Translations under genes and position numbers: made by a program
In this document: piece by piece, positions 42,679 to 53,822 of the stretch
How the letters are laid out: every line of letters starts with the position of its first letter
Numbering within the stretch: the stretch's first letter is position 1
Origin: Cordylochernes scorpioides
Taxonomy: Eukaryota; Arthropoda; Arachnida; Pseudoscorpiones; Chernetidae
DNA: 64,000 bases
NCBI GenBank assembly: GCA_030710605.1
Contig: CP092876.1
Coordinates: 89,378,241-89,442,240 of the forward strand
Direction: 5' to 3'
Notes under the pieces: generated by a model
Database searches by the model: none
What the model saw: the letters and a program-made list of their open reading frames with translations, nothing else
What the model was told of the DNA's origin: nothing

Positions 42679-43963
42679 TTAGTTTTTCACATTCTGAGGC
42701 ATGGGAGAACGGCTAAAACGACGGGCTGGCGACTGGGATTGTCTTCGGGCTGGCGACCTTGCGCGGTTTGGATGTGGGGAAGAGCTCCGGTAGAAGTACA
42801 TCGAGGTTTGGGGCGTTACATAGTCGTCGTCGGAGTCATATCTCGGGGGGTCGACTAGAAAATCCAACATTTCTTCCTTCTCCGCCATTCCTTGACCTGG
42901 CTTCAGCGAAGATCTGCCGTCGTTCCCTACAATAACGGACGACATGTCCGGGTCGTCCGCAGTGGAAGCAGATAGGTTTGTCGTCGTAGGTTCTCCAATG
43001 TTCCGTTTTCCTGGGTTGGGTTGGTCGGTCGATATTATAAAAGGGCATTCGTGGTTGTTGTTGTACCACGTTGACTTGTGGTATGGTAGGTTGTAGAGCA
43101 CGGCTGACCTCTTCCCTCACAGTCTGTTCCAGGGCGTTCACCTCTCGGAGCGGATTGATCACTTCAGGTGCTGAGAAAACCTTTTGTATCTCTTCTCTAA
43201 CGATGCGGCGAATTAAGCCGGCCAAGTCGTCTGAGTCGTCAACACACGAAATGGGCATTACGTTTGACAACCTGGCGAATTTCGTACGGCCGATCCGGCG
43301 CTGCTTGACGGTTGTCAGATGACGGCAGAACTTCAGGATCTCATCTACCGTCTGTATGTCTTTCGCCACCAATACCTGGTATGTGTCCTCCGAAATTCCC
43401 TTTATAATGTGAGCAACTATCTCACCTTCTTCCATGCGAGGGTTCACCTGGTGGCAGAGACTAAGAATCTCCTGGATGTACAACTCGCTGGATTCCTCGG
43501 CTTTCTGTGCTCTTGACTTCAGAACTTCCTCGGCGCGTCGAGCAGAATCCTCTTGCAGTCCGAACACACCGCGGAATGCGTCTTCAAAGCTTCTCCACGA
43601 GTTGAGTGATTCTTCGTTATTATCAAACCACCTTCCAGCAGTTCCGTTCAAGTAAAATACGACGTTGGCAAGCTTCATGGTCTCGTCCCATCTGTTGTAC
43701 TTCGACACTCTCTCGTACTCTTTCAACCACTGTCCAGGGTTTATATTTCCATCTCCAGAAAAGGTAGAAGGATCTCGTTGGCGCTGACAAGGGAGGTAGG
43801 ATCCGCTAACAGTAGGTCTGTGGTCGTCTTCCATTTCTATTCGTTGTGGCAAAGGTTGAAGAATTGGTTCACGTCCCTGTAGACGTCGACTTCTTCGAAG
43901 TTCCGTCACGCTACCCAGCGTCTCCGCCAAAATATGTCGCGGAGATAAATAAAGCAAGGGCAA
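42679..43963 (-). pseudogene. Gag of the 38.9 kb gypsy
   Basis: The 375-codon frame 42,836-43,963 includes DPSTFSGDGNINPGQWLKEY (~82-101), ANVVFYLNGTAGRWFDNNE and HIIKGISEDTYQVLVAKDI (capsid-like), a coiled basic segment, and the zinc knuckle CFHCGRPGHVVRYC (~335-348). It leaves frame near 42,870. The expected end continues in the overlapping frame down to 42,679 with repeated Ser-Pro-Ala-Arg-Arg units (RSPARRQSQSPARRFSRSP). Homologous gags at 50.4 and 62.2 kb have the same Arg-Ser tail in frame, so the shift is probably a lesion. The first Met may be downstream of the true start, because the frame begins inside the primer region. Confidence 0.85.
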
Positions 43964-44178
43964 GTTTGGGGATAATTAATTTATTATAAGGGGTATTGAT
44001 AGGGAGAGAGAGAGAGAGAGTCAATACGACTTACCCCAAGACAGAGTTAATCCTAATGAGGGACCTCAGCTCCCCCCGCCGGCCAGATTCCCCAGAACCC
44101 CTCACACCCGGTTTCCAGCGATGATTGACAGACGTCCCATGGGGCCTCTCGTGATTGGAGCCGCTTAGCTTCTTGACA
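43935..44178 (-). repeat. 5' LTR of the 38.9 kb gypsy
   Basis: 244 bp, in minus sense TGTCAAGAAG...CTCCGCGACA. Contains a (GA)n run four bases longer than in the other LTR. AATAAATTA-like signal present. Confidence 0.92.
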
Positions 44179-44869
44179 ATATTTTCTGTGTTGTCATCTT
44201 TTGTGCATTTTTTCAATTTACCATTTATTTATTTTCTTTAGAGACAATTAGTGAAAAATTTGTTCCATGAAGTACTACACAAATTTTACATATAGATGTA
44301 TTTATAATTTAGAATCAAAAATTTACTATTCCGAAAATATAAAAAATAATATAACTTTACAAAACAATAATTTTGTGTAATATTTAATCTATGTAAATTA
44401 AATATATTGTTGTGTAACGTAGAAGATAAATTAAAAAAGGAGCTGTCGATGTTGAAATTGAATGTAGTTTTACTCTTAGCATGGATACAAAGAATAGAAA
44501 TAAATAAACATGCTCACCCTCACAAGAGTGGTTGGGATAAATTATCTGTTGAAAATATTCAACAAAACAATATTTATGTTTAATAAGTGAAATTATTAAT
44601 AAAAATATTCACATGAGAATAAATGCCACATTTTTCCACATTTAAAAAGAAACAGCCAGCAGTCCAATTGAGGTTATTGACTAATTTGTATCATTTGAGC
44701 TCTTGATATTGTCACAGGGCATGATATCGGTTCTTGTAAAAATAATAATTATTTTTCAGGATATTTTGGCGTTTGAAGTTAAATCAGATATTCAATCTTG
44801 AAGTAATAGATCTAAATAAGGCTTTGTATCAAGTACTTGTATTGTTTCCTTTGTTTTACGTTCTGGAGA
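44179..44869. other. AT-rich spacer
   Basis: About 0.7 kb with no frame, repeat or motif recognised. Confidence 0.5.
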
Positions 44870-45310
44870 GTTAGCGATGGCCTCAATTTCATAATTGATG
44901 ATGGAAAATTTCCTTTAACACGTTGAGGGGACAAAAGTATTTCTTAATTAACTTCTCCAAGGGCCCCACCTTTCTCACTGGAGTGAAGAGTCAAACAAGA
45001 TCTTCCAATGATTATTCACAGGTCCATGTTTGTTATAGTATTCTCTGTCTTTTTCTAGACCGCGATAGAGATGTATTTGTGCAAGGTGCAGAGCTTCTTT
45101 AGTTGTGGTAATAAGATGTTCAACATAATCACCAACATCATTGTCCTGATATGAAGGGAGTGAATCCAAAGCGGTTCAGGCCTCGCGGCCATGAACTAGA
45201 AAGTAGGGGATGAAGCCTGTAGTTTTTTGATTAGCGGTGTTATATAAGCAAATGTTTCAAAGGGTAGAACTTCGTCCCAGTTTTTCTGTTCCACTCTCTG
45301 CAATGAGATA
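44870..45310 (-). pseudogene. Gypsy integrase C-terminal fragment
   Basis: Minus-strand reading with SLPSYQDNDVGDYVEHLITTTKEA (44,975-45,169) and KDREYYNKHGPV aligns with VLPYLPNEISNDYVGELV and KDRRLYDQKHTPV of the 38.9 kb gypsy integrase. Upstream to ~45,300 the frame resembles WDEVLPFETFAY..ANQKTTGFIPYFLVHG. It is an isolated piece of a related but older gypsy family, without LTRs. Confidence 0.7.
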
Positions 45311-45639
45311 TATACTGACGAATGGTCTCATACATATTTTACACACATCTTTGCTATATCTATATAATAGAAGTTCTCCGTTTAAGTAATATTTTCACAG
45401 TTCATTCAGTGTAATACCTTATTACATGTTTACTTTGTTATTTTTAGAATTTGTGTTCATTCAGTATCCTGTGTGTTTAAGATTAGTGTTTTACAAACAG
45501 TGTGAATAAAAAGGTTATTTTTCTTATGCCACATCGTTATATAAGTATTTTTAAACAAATTGTACGCATATCATTGCTAGAACACCAAAGCTCACACACT
45601 TCATTGAATCAAATATATTGAAAATAAATATAGTTTACA

Positions 45640-46180
45640 ACCGAATTGTCCCAGCAAAAAAAAAAAAAACAACAACATGATATCTAACTTTATAAACCAG
45701 AAACAACAGGAATACTACGAAGTGACCAATGAAAATTTCAAAAGTTTTTCAGTGGCCCAAATGTTCCTAATTATATCAAACCTAACTTCTATAATGTTCA
45801 ATTCTTCACTGGACATGGAGACCTCAACTCATACTTGTTTAAAATTGGCAAAGCTGAATCACCTGTATGCTCATGTGGAGGCGAAGAACAGAACCCCAGA
45901 CACTTATTAACTGACTGCCCGCTGACCTTAGGGAACTAAATCAACTTCCCATAACAAATATTCAACATCTGGTCTACACTAAGGACATACACCAAAGATT
46001 CAACAAATTCTGCAGAATGTACTCTACTAAATAAGTGACTACTATTGTAATCAATTTGCATACTGATATGTAAATATGTATATATCCCTTTAAATAACTT
46101 TTTCTTTCATTCGAATGTATATATTTCACACGCAAATATCCGATTTGTGGATATAGCGTGTATTCTGCAATTGTTAAATA
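45640..46180 (+). pseudogene. LINE (I/R1-like) 3' fragment D
   Basis: Plus strand. Around 45,797-45,920 the frame reads FFTGHGDLNSYLFKIGKAESPVCSCGGEEQNPRHLLTDCPL (motif CSCG...H....C, stated here for its key residues), the same C-terminal zinc module as in LINE fragments A and C. It is followed by a degenerate FNKFCRMY-like tail, a short 3' UTR with the hairpin at 46,128-46,161 and a TTAAATAAAATAAG tail. It is on the opposite strand from A-C. An A13-14 run at 45,657 lies at its 5' edge. Confidence 0.65.
46128..46161 (+). other. LINE 3' UTR hairpin, copy D
   Basis: ACACGC pairs with GCGTGT and ATATCC with GGATAT around a 7-base loop, an AA internal loop on the 5' side and a single A on the 3' side. 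The AATAAA-type tail starts ~17 bases further on. Confidence 0.7.
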
Positions 46181-47483
46181 AAATAAGTATTTTCACAGGA
46201 AATAAAAATTATTAATTATTATAATATCTTCAGTGAAATTATGAACAAAATATAATACTTTAAAGGAAATTTTTGTCGTGATAAAGAAAAGAAACTCTTC
46301 CCTTAGCTAATTATCTTTTGTTTATAAAAGTTACACAAATTGTATTCTCATCTAAAATGAAAGAGAATTTTCAAAATATGCATTTATTTTTGGACAGACA
46401 GTTTTTACTCTTGTATTCACTCTCCAGTGCAGCTGGAGCCAAAACACCCATTCTTGATTAATCACACGTACATAGCCTTTATTAGTACTGGAGTCCTATA
46501 GAGAATCTCTTCTCTCATTGCTGGCTTGCATAGATCTCCTCACCTTAATCAATCACCATCATGTAGTGGAGGAAAAAACAATTAATCAAATTCTTTTTCC
46601 TGCTTACTGATTTTTAAAAATTATACAGGGACATAGCAGCCATTCGACTTGATATAGGGTTGGTTAAAATATCTTAGACTGGGATAAGTTTGCTGTTGTT
46701 TATTTTGGGAAGAATATCTCTTTTGCCTCACTAATATACTGGCACCCAAAATGTAATGAGATATTTCAATTTCTATTTTTCTTTGATTTTCCTCCACCTT
46801 TGTTCCGTGAGCTGTTTCCACCCTCTCGATGCTAACATTCAACACTGACTCTGCTTCTTGATTCAAGTGCAGGAAGAACCTCAACACTCTCGCCTCATGG
46901 CTATGTCTTCACAGTCCATTCACACGTCGGCTCACTCGGGGTAATGACATATCTTCTCTTCTTATATACAAAGGTCAATGTCTGTTGTCTTTTTCGCGAT
47001 AAACTCAAAAACTACTGAACCAATTGGTACCAAATTTTGCATATCGCTTTTCATAAACTTGAGGAATAATTTCGGCTACATTTTGATTAGTATATTTGGC
47101 TATTTATTTTTTCATTTGAAAAACCTTTTTTACGCGGAGTATACCAGGTCAATTAAGCGACCAATGAGCGTTTTGCATTTTTTTCAAGTTGCTCGCGTAC
47201 TCTTTTAGAAATATCTTTTGGAAACGTGTTTTGGGCTTTTGGTCTTCGTCAGCAAAAATATTTTGGTCACAGAGGCTTCTTGAGAAACCAAGCATGTGTA
47301 TTTAAAGCCAAATTTGCGTAAATATGCTTAACATGTGAAAAAATAGAGAAAGAAAGTCGGCATAGTTTGAATTCATATGATAAATAATATGAATAATGCA
47401 TTTTGATAAAATGCTATAAATAAGCTAGAAGATTTTGTGTGTTTGGTAACTTTTACCTAAAGTTGAAAATGGTAACACTATGT
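46181..47483. other. Repeat-like non-coding region
   Basis: No supported gene. A minus-strand 88-codon frame (46,621-46,887) has mixed composition but no motif. The stretch 46,975-47,260 (CTCAAAAACTACTGAACCAA and neighbours) resembles a widely dispersed arthropod transposon tail by general look, which I cannot verify. Confidence 0.4.
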
Positions 47484-47745
47484 GTTCATAAAAGTAAAGG
47501 TAACCTCTCACGTCAAATTAAACATCAAAACTAGACGTCGTTTATTGACTGTCGCAGCAAACTAGTGTTGGTGACCAAAACACAACACCAGCTTTGTCAA
47601 ACTGAGTTGTGACTTTGGCACCGATAAGAGGCCGCTAGATTACAGCAAGAGTAAATAAATGGCGTCTAATTTCGACCTTTGATTTGATGGAAGAGGTGAC
47701 CTTTGCTTTTTAGATCAATTTTATCCCTGCAAAACTTACAGCTAT
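47484..47745. mobile_element. MITE related to the satellite monomer
   Basis: Left arm AAAGGTAACCTCTCACGTCA...(47,495 on) and right arm, read in reverse, AAAGGTCACCTCTTCCATCA (near 47,690-47,712) are inverted repeats of ~65 bp ending at GCAAACTAG/CTGTAATCTAG. Each arm aligns with satellite-monomer sequence (TGGTCGCCTCTCCCGTCA and CGCCATCTATTGACCGTCG). So one palindromic element with satellite-like arms exists as a single copy outside the array. Confidence 0.7.
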
Positions 47746-47775
47746 TTCTTCAGTTATAGAATGTGATAATGATAG

Positions 47776-48473
47776 TGCCATGTAAGAAATTAGGAAAGAC
47801 AAAAACTTTAGGTAGAGACAGCAATTTATTTCAGGCAGGGACAAACTATGAATGGTAAACAAAAGATAAGCCACGAGGGAAATTTATAGAGTAGCAAAAC
47901 ATAAAAATAACCACTTTGTTAATAAAAATTATAATATTAATAAATACTTTGTTACATAGCTTCTTCCCTATGGGAGCTGTGACCCACAGCTAGCAATTAC
48001 TGTAGTTACTGATATGGATCTAACGAGCTTCTGCCAAGGATTCCATCGAAGTCTTGGAACTTTGTCACTAGTACTTTTGCATCTTTTTTCATGCGGCGTG
48101 AAGGGCGGCTTTGTCGTTGTATTGTCTATAGGGACATCGTAATCTTCGAGGGAGGTCTTGGCTTCAGCACGGCGGTGGAATCCTGGAGCCAGTCTCCCAA
48201 AATGTGGATCACAGCACCCATGGCTTCAAGAGCTTCTCGGCGGTCTTCAGGTTGGCTTCCTTAACTTACCCAGCATCTCCATCAAAATGCCACGTGGAAA
48301 ATTAGGGAAGACAAAAACTTCAGGAGGAGAAAAAAAAAATATTTCTGGCAAGGACAAACTATGAATGGCAAACAAAAGATAAGCCACGAGGGAAATTTAC
48401 AGAGTAACAAAATATAAACATAAAATGACCTATCTGTTAATAAAAATAATTAAATTAATAAATACTTGTTACA
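47776..48473 (-). mobile_element. TRIM-like mini LTR retrotransposon (~0.7 kb)
   Basis: Two direct repeats, 47,776-47,956 and 48,298-48,473 (~180 bp, TG...CA ends, starting TGCCA and ending TGTTACA in plus reading), flank only ~340 bp. In minus sense the region after the upstream LTR is TTTTGATGGAGATGCTGGGT, nearly the same as the primer region of the 38.9 kb gypsy (TTTTGGCGGAGACGCTGGGT). A purine-rich GGGAAGAAG precedes the other LTR. The interior encodes no enzyme, only a short gag-leader-like frame. Flanking 4-mers ATAG and ATAT may be a decayed target duplication. Confidence 0.75.
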
Positions 48474-49483
48474 ATATGTCACTTTAAGTCTTATTAGCAT
48501 TGTGTAGACTTTAATCATTGTTATTTTTCAACAGCTTGGAAACATTGCAGCCTCAGGTCACTCTGTTTTATTAAACTTTTAGTCTGTATCTTATAGCTGT
48601 GTGTAGATTTTCATCAAGGTGAAAATACTAAAAATATGATGCATCATATAAATATTCTGTTTTTAAAGACTATCTTCAATTTGTGGTAAAGCATTGATTG
48701 AAGAATATTATATATTTATAGATGCGTGTGTGTGTATTTTTCTAATTTAAAAATAATGTTCCGAATAATTAGGTCCTTTAAATATTTTGACTGTTGAGAG
48801 TCCCTGGTAACTATGTAACAACAATCAATGTAGTATCTGTAGAACAGTGTTGTAGAGTTTGTTGTTTATCGTGGTTTAATATCCCTTCATTAGTGTTTAT
48901 TGTGTAGTTTTTGTAACTTTGTCAAAATATAGTTTTTTCCGCATTTTCATATAAATTATAGTGTCCGTATATTAAGTTTACAGGAAGATAGTGTTAAATT
49001 AGCTAATGTTAACTAGTGTTAGATTAGTTAGTGTTAACTTAACTAGAGTTAGTTTAGTTAGTGTTAATGAGGCTTGTTTTAGTTTAGCTAGTGTTGGTAA
49101 GCAAGAGTTTTGGTATCCTCTCTTCATTTGATTTCAAGTGCGGTCGCTGTTTAGTGCTAATTATGAGTATTTCTGTTCAACCTTTGAACAGAATAATTGT
49201 CATTCTCTGCGTTAGTTGTGAAATATTGGTGTGGAAACTCTTTAGGGAATCATTTCGCCCGTTGAAAAGGTCATGACTCTATATCTTGTAATTGCAACGA
49301 TATAATAAAATTTCATTTCAAGTTATTTCGAATATTAATGTTTTGATTTATTTTATTTGATTTTATATATACTTGAGGTAATGATATTTTTGTATCATCA
49401 CCTAAAAATTAGCACCTCAAATGGAGTGATTCATCTCTCGAAATATTACTTATTTCCCAATAAGCTTTTTCAATTAATATAGA
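48474..49483. other. AT-rich spacer with GTTAGTGTTAA short repeats
   Basis: No gene supported. Around 48,995-49,105 the motif (A/G)TTAGTTAGTGTTAA and its variants recur about five times at ~20-30 bp spacing, a degenerate short tandem repeat. Confidence 0.5.
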
Positions 49484-49797
49484 TGAAAATTTTGCCTGGA
49501 CGAAATTGATCAGAAATATCAAAGGCTACGTCGCTCGTTAAAAATCTTTTGGGCATATATTTGGCCCAACCACCTTACCAACTGAGCACCTCTTTGGCTG
49601 ATTGTGAAGATTCCTTTACGTCCCGTGTTTTTCTCACAGAAATAAGTCCGCCCTGGGCTGTCGAGAGCCTTACGCCTGAAACCACGGTCTCTAGGTGGAC
49701 GCATCTTAGTTTGCCAAAGCTGATGTTATGGCTTTGTCACTGACCCGAGGTCATTAGTTTTGATGTTTATTTTCACAAGAGGCGACCTTTGACTTAT
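49484..49797 (-). repeat. Single diverged relative of the 319 bp satellite monomer
   Basis: ~314 bp that aligns over its whole length with one monomer in the reverse orientation used in the right half of the array. Shared stretches are CACCTCTTTGG, AAGTCCGCCCT, GGTCTCTAGGTGGACGC, AGTTTGCCAAAG, GGCTTTGTCAC and AGAGGCGACC. It is about 75-80% alike by eye and has imperfect terminal inverted repeats (TCAAAGG...). Confidence 0.8.
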
Positions 49798-49973
49798 CCT
49801 ATCGTATTTCATCTGAAACCTTTGCTACAATTTACAGAATAATAAAATTTACGGTAATAATTTTCTCAAATATAAATATTTATTTTTTATAGTTAATATT
49901 TAAAAATATTTTTTTTGCATGTCCTTATAAAGAGAAATACCCAAATATTAATAAATAGATTTTATTTCTATAT

Positions 49974-50232
49974 TGTCGCGAGGAAAAATAATTAACTAGG
50001 CCTATGAAATACTTTAAATATTTATTTAATTAGTTATATGAGAGATTTTAAATATAAAATAAGAGTTAATATTTACTCTCGGGTTGACGTGGGGCAGAGA
50101 TAGGAGCCAATGTCTGCTGAACTTCACTATGGAGAACTGAGTTTTTCCTTCTTTTCCATGGCGCCACTGTTATTTCCGACTGGTCGGTCCAGTCCAAATA
50201 AGAGGGAATACCAGGAAACTCGGTCCTCCTGA
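49974..50232 (-). repeat. Left (3') LTR of the composite, with a gag insert
   Basis: ~259 bp, TGTCGCGAGG...CTCCTG. It aligns with 63,461-63,702 except that 50,076-50,133 (58 bp) replaces ~38 bp of LTR sequence. Those 58 bp are the exact reverse complement of gag sequence 50,523-50,580 in the neighbouring plus-strand arm. The right edge abuts the plus-strand gag fragment. Confidence 0.8.
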
Positions 50233-50239
50233 CCTCACT

Positions 50240-50974
50240 CACTCCACAAGAGAAAGTGTATCAGGCACTTGTTGGGAAGGACATCAGCACGGTGGACCAA
50301 TTTGTTGCGTTCTGCCGCCGATTCGAGGCGAGGATGCGTGTTGCACCGCCCTGGTTTTAAGCCGACTGTCCAATGTGACCACCATCTCCCTCACCTAACC
50401 TGATAACCTAGAAACCCTGATTAGAAGAATATTGAGAGAGGAGGTTCAGAAGTTTAAGGCTTCTCCTTCTATATTTGCCGCCCAGTTTATCGACACTCCA
50501 CCTCCTGACCTACGGGATGTCATCCATAGTGAAGTTCAGCAGACATTGGCTCCTATCTCTGCCCCACGTCAACCCGAGAGCTTCCGCCCTCGGCGACAAT
50601 ACCTCCCCCAGATCGATCAAGGTTCCCGACGAAGAACCGAAAGGCCATCAAATAACCAAAGGATTCAGTGGCGTACTGAAGATGAGAGACCGATCTGCTT
50701 CCACTGTGGGCGCCCTGGCCACGTTACACGTTATTGCAGAGACAAACGCCAAGCTTTTGCGGATGCCAGACTTGGAAGAGAAACAGTCGATTTCGGAAGA
50801 CCAAGAACGGAAAATTACACCATGGGCGAATCAGGAAGCGAACTATCACAAGGAAGATTTAGAAACCCGTCGCCATACCCCAACAGCGGAAGAATCCAAG
50901 CCCCCAGAACAACCTCAAAATCCCCTGCTCGCCGTCCCAGCCGCTCACCCAGTCGCCGCAGTGAGGAAATCTAG
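50240..50974 (+). pseudogene. Gag, plus-strand arm of the composite
   Basis: Begins in the middle of gag (YQALVGKDISTVDQFVAFCRR-like, in shifted frame at 50,255-50,330). After several stops it gives a 180-codon frame from 50,432. This has a helical NVTTIS..EEVQKF part, the knuckle CFHCGRPGHVTRYC (~89-102) and the Arg-Ser tail SPARRPSRSPSRR. The N-terminal half of gag and any 5' LTR in this orientation are missing. Confidence 0.8.
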
Positions 50975-51019
50975 ATGGCGCGTCCTCTGGAGGTGAGGCC
51001 GCCACAGACGAAAATCCTC

Positions 51020-53822
51020 CCTGCTGTATAGCCGCTAAAATGGAAAAGAACTGGATATCTGCCAACATACAAGTACGAAAAGTACAAGCTCTTGTGGAAA
51101 CCGGCGCTGAATTTTCAGTAATTTACAAAACTTCAGACGTTCTATAAAGGCCCCAGTTTCTAAAAAAAAAATGGACCACTTCTATGAGCCGCGGACAAGA
51201 AGCCTATCGTGATCCTTGGTGAGTGCTCTTTAGAAGTTCAAATCAAAGGACTTGATATTAATTTTGATTTTGGAGTAGCGGCTGAATGTAGCCACGATGT
51301 TATACTGGGCTGAGATTTTTTCAGAGCCAAAGATGACATTATAGATTGTGGGAAAAACAAATTGTATTTAAGCGAAGCTGAAAAATCCTACGAATGGAAA
51401 GACCTGAAACTTTGTGCCACTATTGACTGTCATACCGCCGAAATCTTTTTGCAAGATAGTTGTCACCAACCAGGATCTATTTGGTAGCAGAGATGTAGTC
51501 GTTACAGGTTCCAAACGCCTACAGTTGGAAAAAGGACTTTTTATTCCCTCTTCCTTGTTAGGTTCTTACATGGTAGAGCGGTTATGTGGGTGAATAACAG
51601 TACTCACCAGTCTCAAGTGATACCTTCGGACATGAAGGTAGGAACAATGCAAGATCTAGAAGTAGGGAGCATATCTAATCTTGACGCTCGTTCTGAAATA
51701 GCTGGAAAAAACGAAATAACTTCCCCAGATGTGAGAGAATGTTTAATTTCAATGATTTTTAATGATTTGGAGGAAACAAAGAAAAACAGATTACTCACGT
51801 GCCTAAATGAGTTTGCTAACATATTCGACTTTGAGAAAAAGAGTTTCCCTGTCTCTGGCGAAATAAAGCATAAAATCGATACGAGTGATTATCCGGCTGT
51901 CAGACAGCGTCTTTATATAGTGTCTCGCGCTGTAAAGACGTGTCATTCAGAGTGAAGTGGAGTAAATGATGGAGCCTTAAATCATCCGGCCATCATCAAG
52001 TCCATGGGCCGCCCCCATTTTATTAGTGAGAAAGAAGGACGGCTCGTTGAGATTTTGTGTCGACTATCGTCGTCTAAATAAAATTACAAAAAAGGCGTTT
52101 ACCCTCTCCCTCGTATTGATGACGCGCTGGACACCCTCGCTGGATCCAGGTACTTCTCCATCATGGATATGAGATCGGGTTACTGGCAAATCGAAGTAGA
52201 CGAAAAGGACCGGGAGAAAACGACATTTATCACTCCAGATGGGCTTTATGAATTCAATGTGATGCCATTCGGTCTATGCAACGCACCAGCAACTTTCGAG
52301 CGAATGATAGACGACGTCCTACGGGGATTAAAATGGGACATGTGTTTATGCTAATTAGACGACATTGTAGTCTATGGATCAACCTTTAAAGAACATTTAA
52401 CACGTCTATACCAAGTTTTGAGATGCATTCAGCAGGCCGGGCTGTGCCTGAATTATAGAAAGTGTCATTTCGCCTCGAGACAGAATACTATCCTCGGGCA
52501 CATCGTTAATGAATTTGGAACGCAGCCAGACCCAGAAAAAGTGAAAGTCATTGTCCACTTTCCAAAACCCGTAAAATCAGTGAGACCAGAAGTTTTTTGG
52601 GTCAAGTTCGTACTATAGACGCTTCATTAAAAGTTATGCTAACAAGTCTCGACCCTTGACTAACCTTTTAAAGAAAGTCGAAAAATTCATTTGGGGCGAA
52701 GAAAAAGATGAATCTTTCCAGATTCTCAAATTGGGATTGGGATTGATGCAAGCGGTTATGGTTTAGGGGCAGTTCTTGTTCAAATCCAGAATGACGCGGA
52801 GAGACCTATAGCCTATGCCTCGCGAACACTAACCAAAGCGGAAAATAATTATACCACTACAGAAAAGGAATGCCTCGCAGTTGTTTGGGCCCTTGGTAAA
52901 TTCCCTTCGTACTTATATGGTAGACCCTTTACTGTGGTTACCGACCATCACTCGCTATCTTGGCTGGTAGGCTTGAAAGATCCATCAGGGCGCATAGCCC
53001 ATTGGGCCCTCCAACTACAAGAATACGACATAAACATCGTTTACAAAAGCGGTCGCAAGAATAGAGACGCTGACTGTTTGTCAAGAAGGCCCTTGTCTGA
53101 CACCGCGGAGATAGAAGGGCACATTATTTCCATCCAAGACATTGCAGAAGAACAAAGACCCTCATTTGGTTGGGATCCTTGAAAAACTTGCCAATGAAAA
53201 TTTAAAAGCGTATCAGATGATTGGAGGCGTTCTCTATAAGAAGAATTACGACCCTGAGGGCAAACCATGACTGCTAGTAGTCCCAAAACAGATGAGACAC
53301 TAAATTCTTAAAGATGTCCACGACACTCCAATGGTCGGTCATTTGAGGTTTGCCAAGACCTATGACCGCGTTAGAAAGAGAATCTATTGGTCTGGACTTT
53401 ATAGGACAGTTTCCCAATACATTGCTCATTGTAAAGAAAGCCAGCGATAGAAGGGCGTGCCTCAGAAACCTCCTGGACTACTGGTCCCAATTCCGCCAAC
53501 TACCTCGCCTTTTCAAAAGATAGGAATTGATTATCTGGGAAGATTTCTCATATCTCACACGGGAATTAGATGGATAATAGTCGTTACTGACTATCTCACC
53601 AGATTTGCGATACCAAAGGCCGCAACAACAGCGGAAGCTACTGAATTAGCAACCTTCCTTATTGAAGACGTCATACTCAAGCACGGCGCTCCTCGGGAAA
53701 TCATCACGGACAGAGGAAGAAATTTCATGTCTCAGAACATACGAGAAATAAACAATTTAAACGGAACGATTCACAGATTCACAACGGCGTACCACTCCCA
53801 AACAAATGGTTTGACAGAAAAA
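51020..53822 (+). pseudogene. Pol, plus-strand arm of the composite
   Basis: The protease region 51,030-51,320 reads VQALVETGAEFSVIY, so DSGA is ETGA here. RT: 52,163-52,354 FITPDGLYEFNVMPFGLCNAPATFERM, and at 52,353 a stop falls inside CYLDD (C-stop-LDD). RNase H: 52,934-53,182 [25 protein letters not shown]. Integrase: 53,457-53,820 GIDYLGRF, ITDRGRNFMS and YHSQTNGLTE, where the arm ends. A deletion between ESFQILK and [10 protein letters not shown] removes ~20 codons at the RNase H start, and the opposite arm has the same deletion. Many stops. Confidence 0.85.

Larger units (their letters stand above)
38874..44178 (-). mobile_element. Most complete Ty3/gypsy (5.3 kb)
   Basis: LTRs at 38,874-39,113 (240 bp) and 43,935-44,178 (244 bp). 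In plus reading they start TGTCGCGGAG and end CTTCTTGACA. They differ by four bases and the length of a GA run. ATAT precedes the left LTR and follows the right one (4 bp duplication). In minus sense the 5' LTR is followed by TATTTTGGCGGAGACGCTGG (primer region), and a GGAGGGGG purine tract precedes the 3' LTR. Gag and pol are nearly full length, with one frameshift in RT and one near the gag end. It is the likely reference for the degraded 50-63 kb copies. Confidence 0.93.

Noticed and set aside
41994..42716. 240-codon plus-strand frame
   Set aside because: Exactly antisense to the gypsy protease region, with no recognisable domain.
46621..46887. 88-codon minus-strand frame as a host gene or exon
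   Set aside because: No motif, no splice context or partner exon that I can support.
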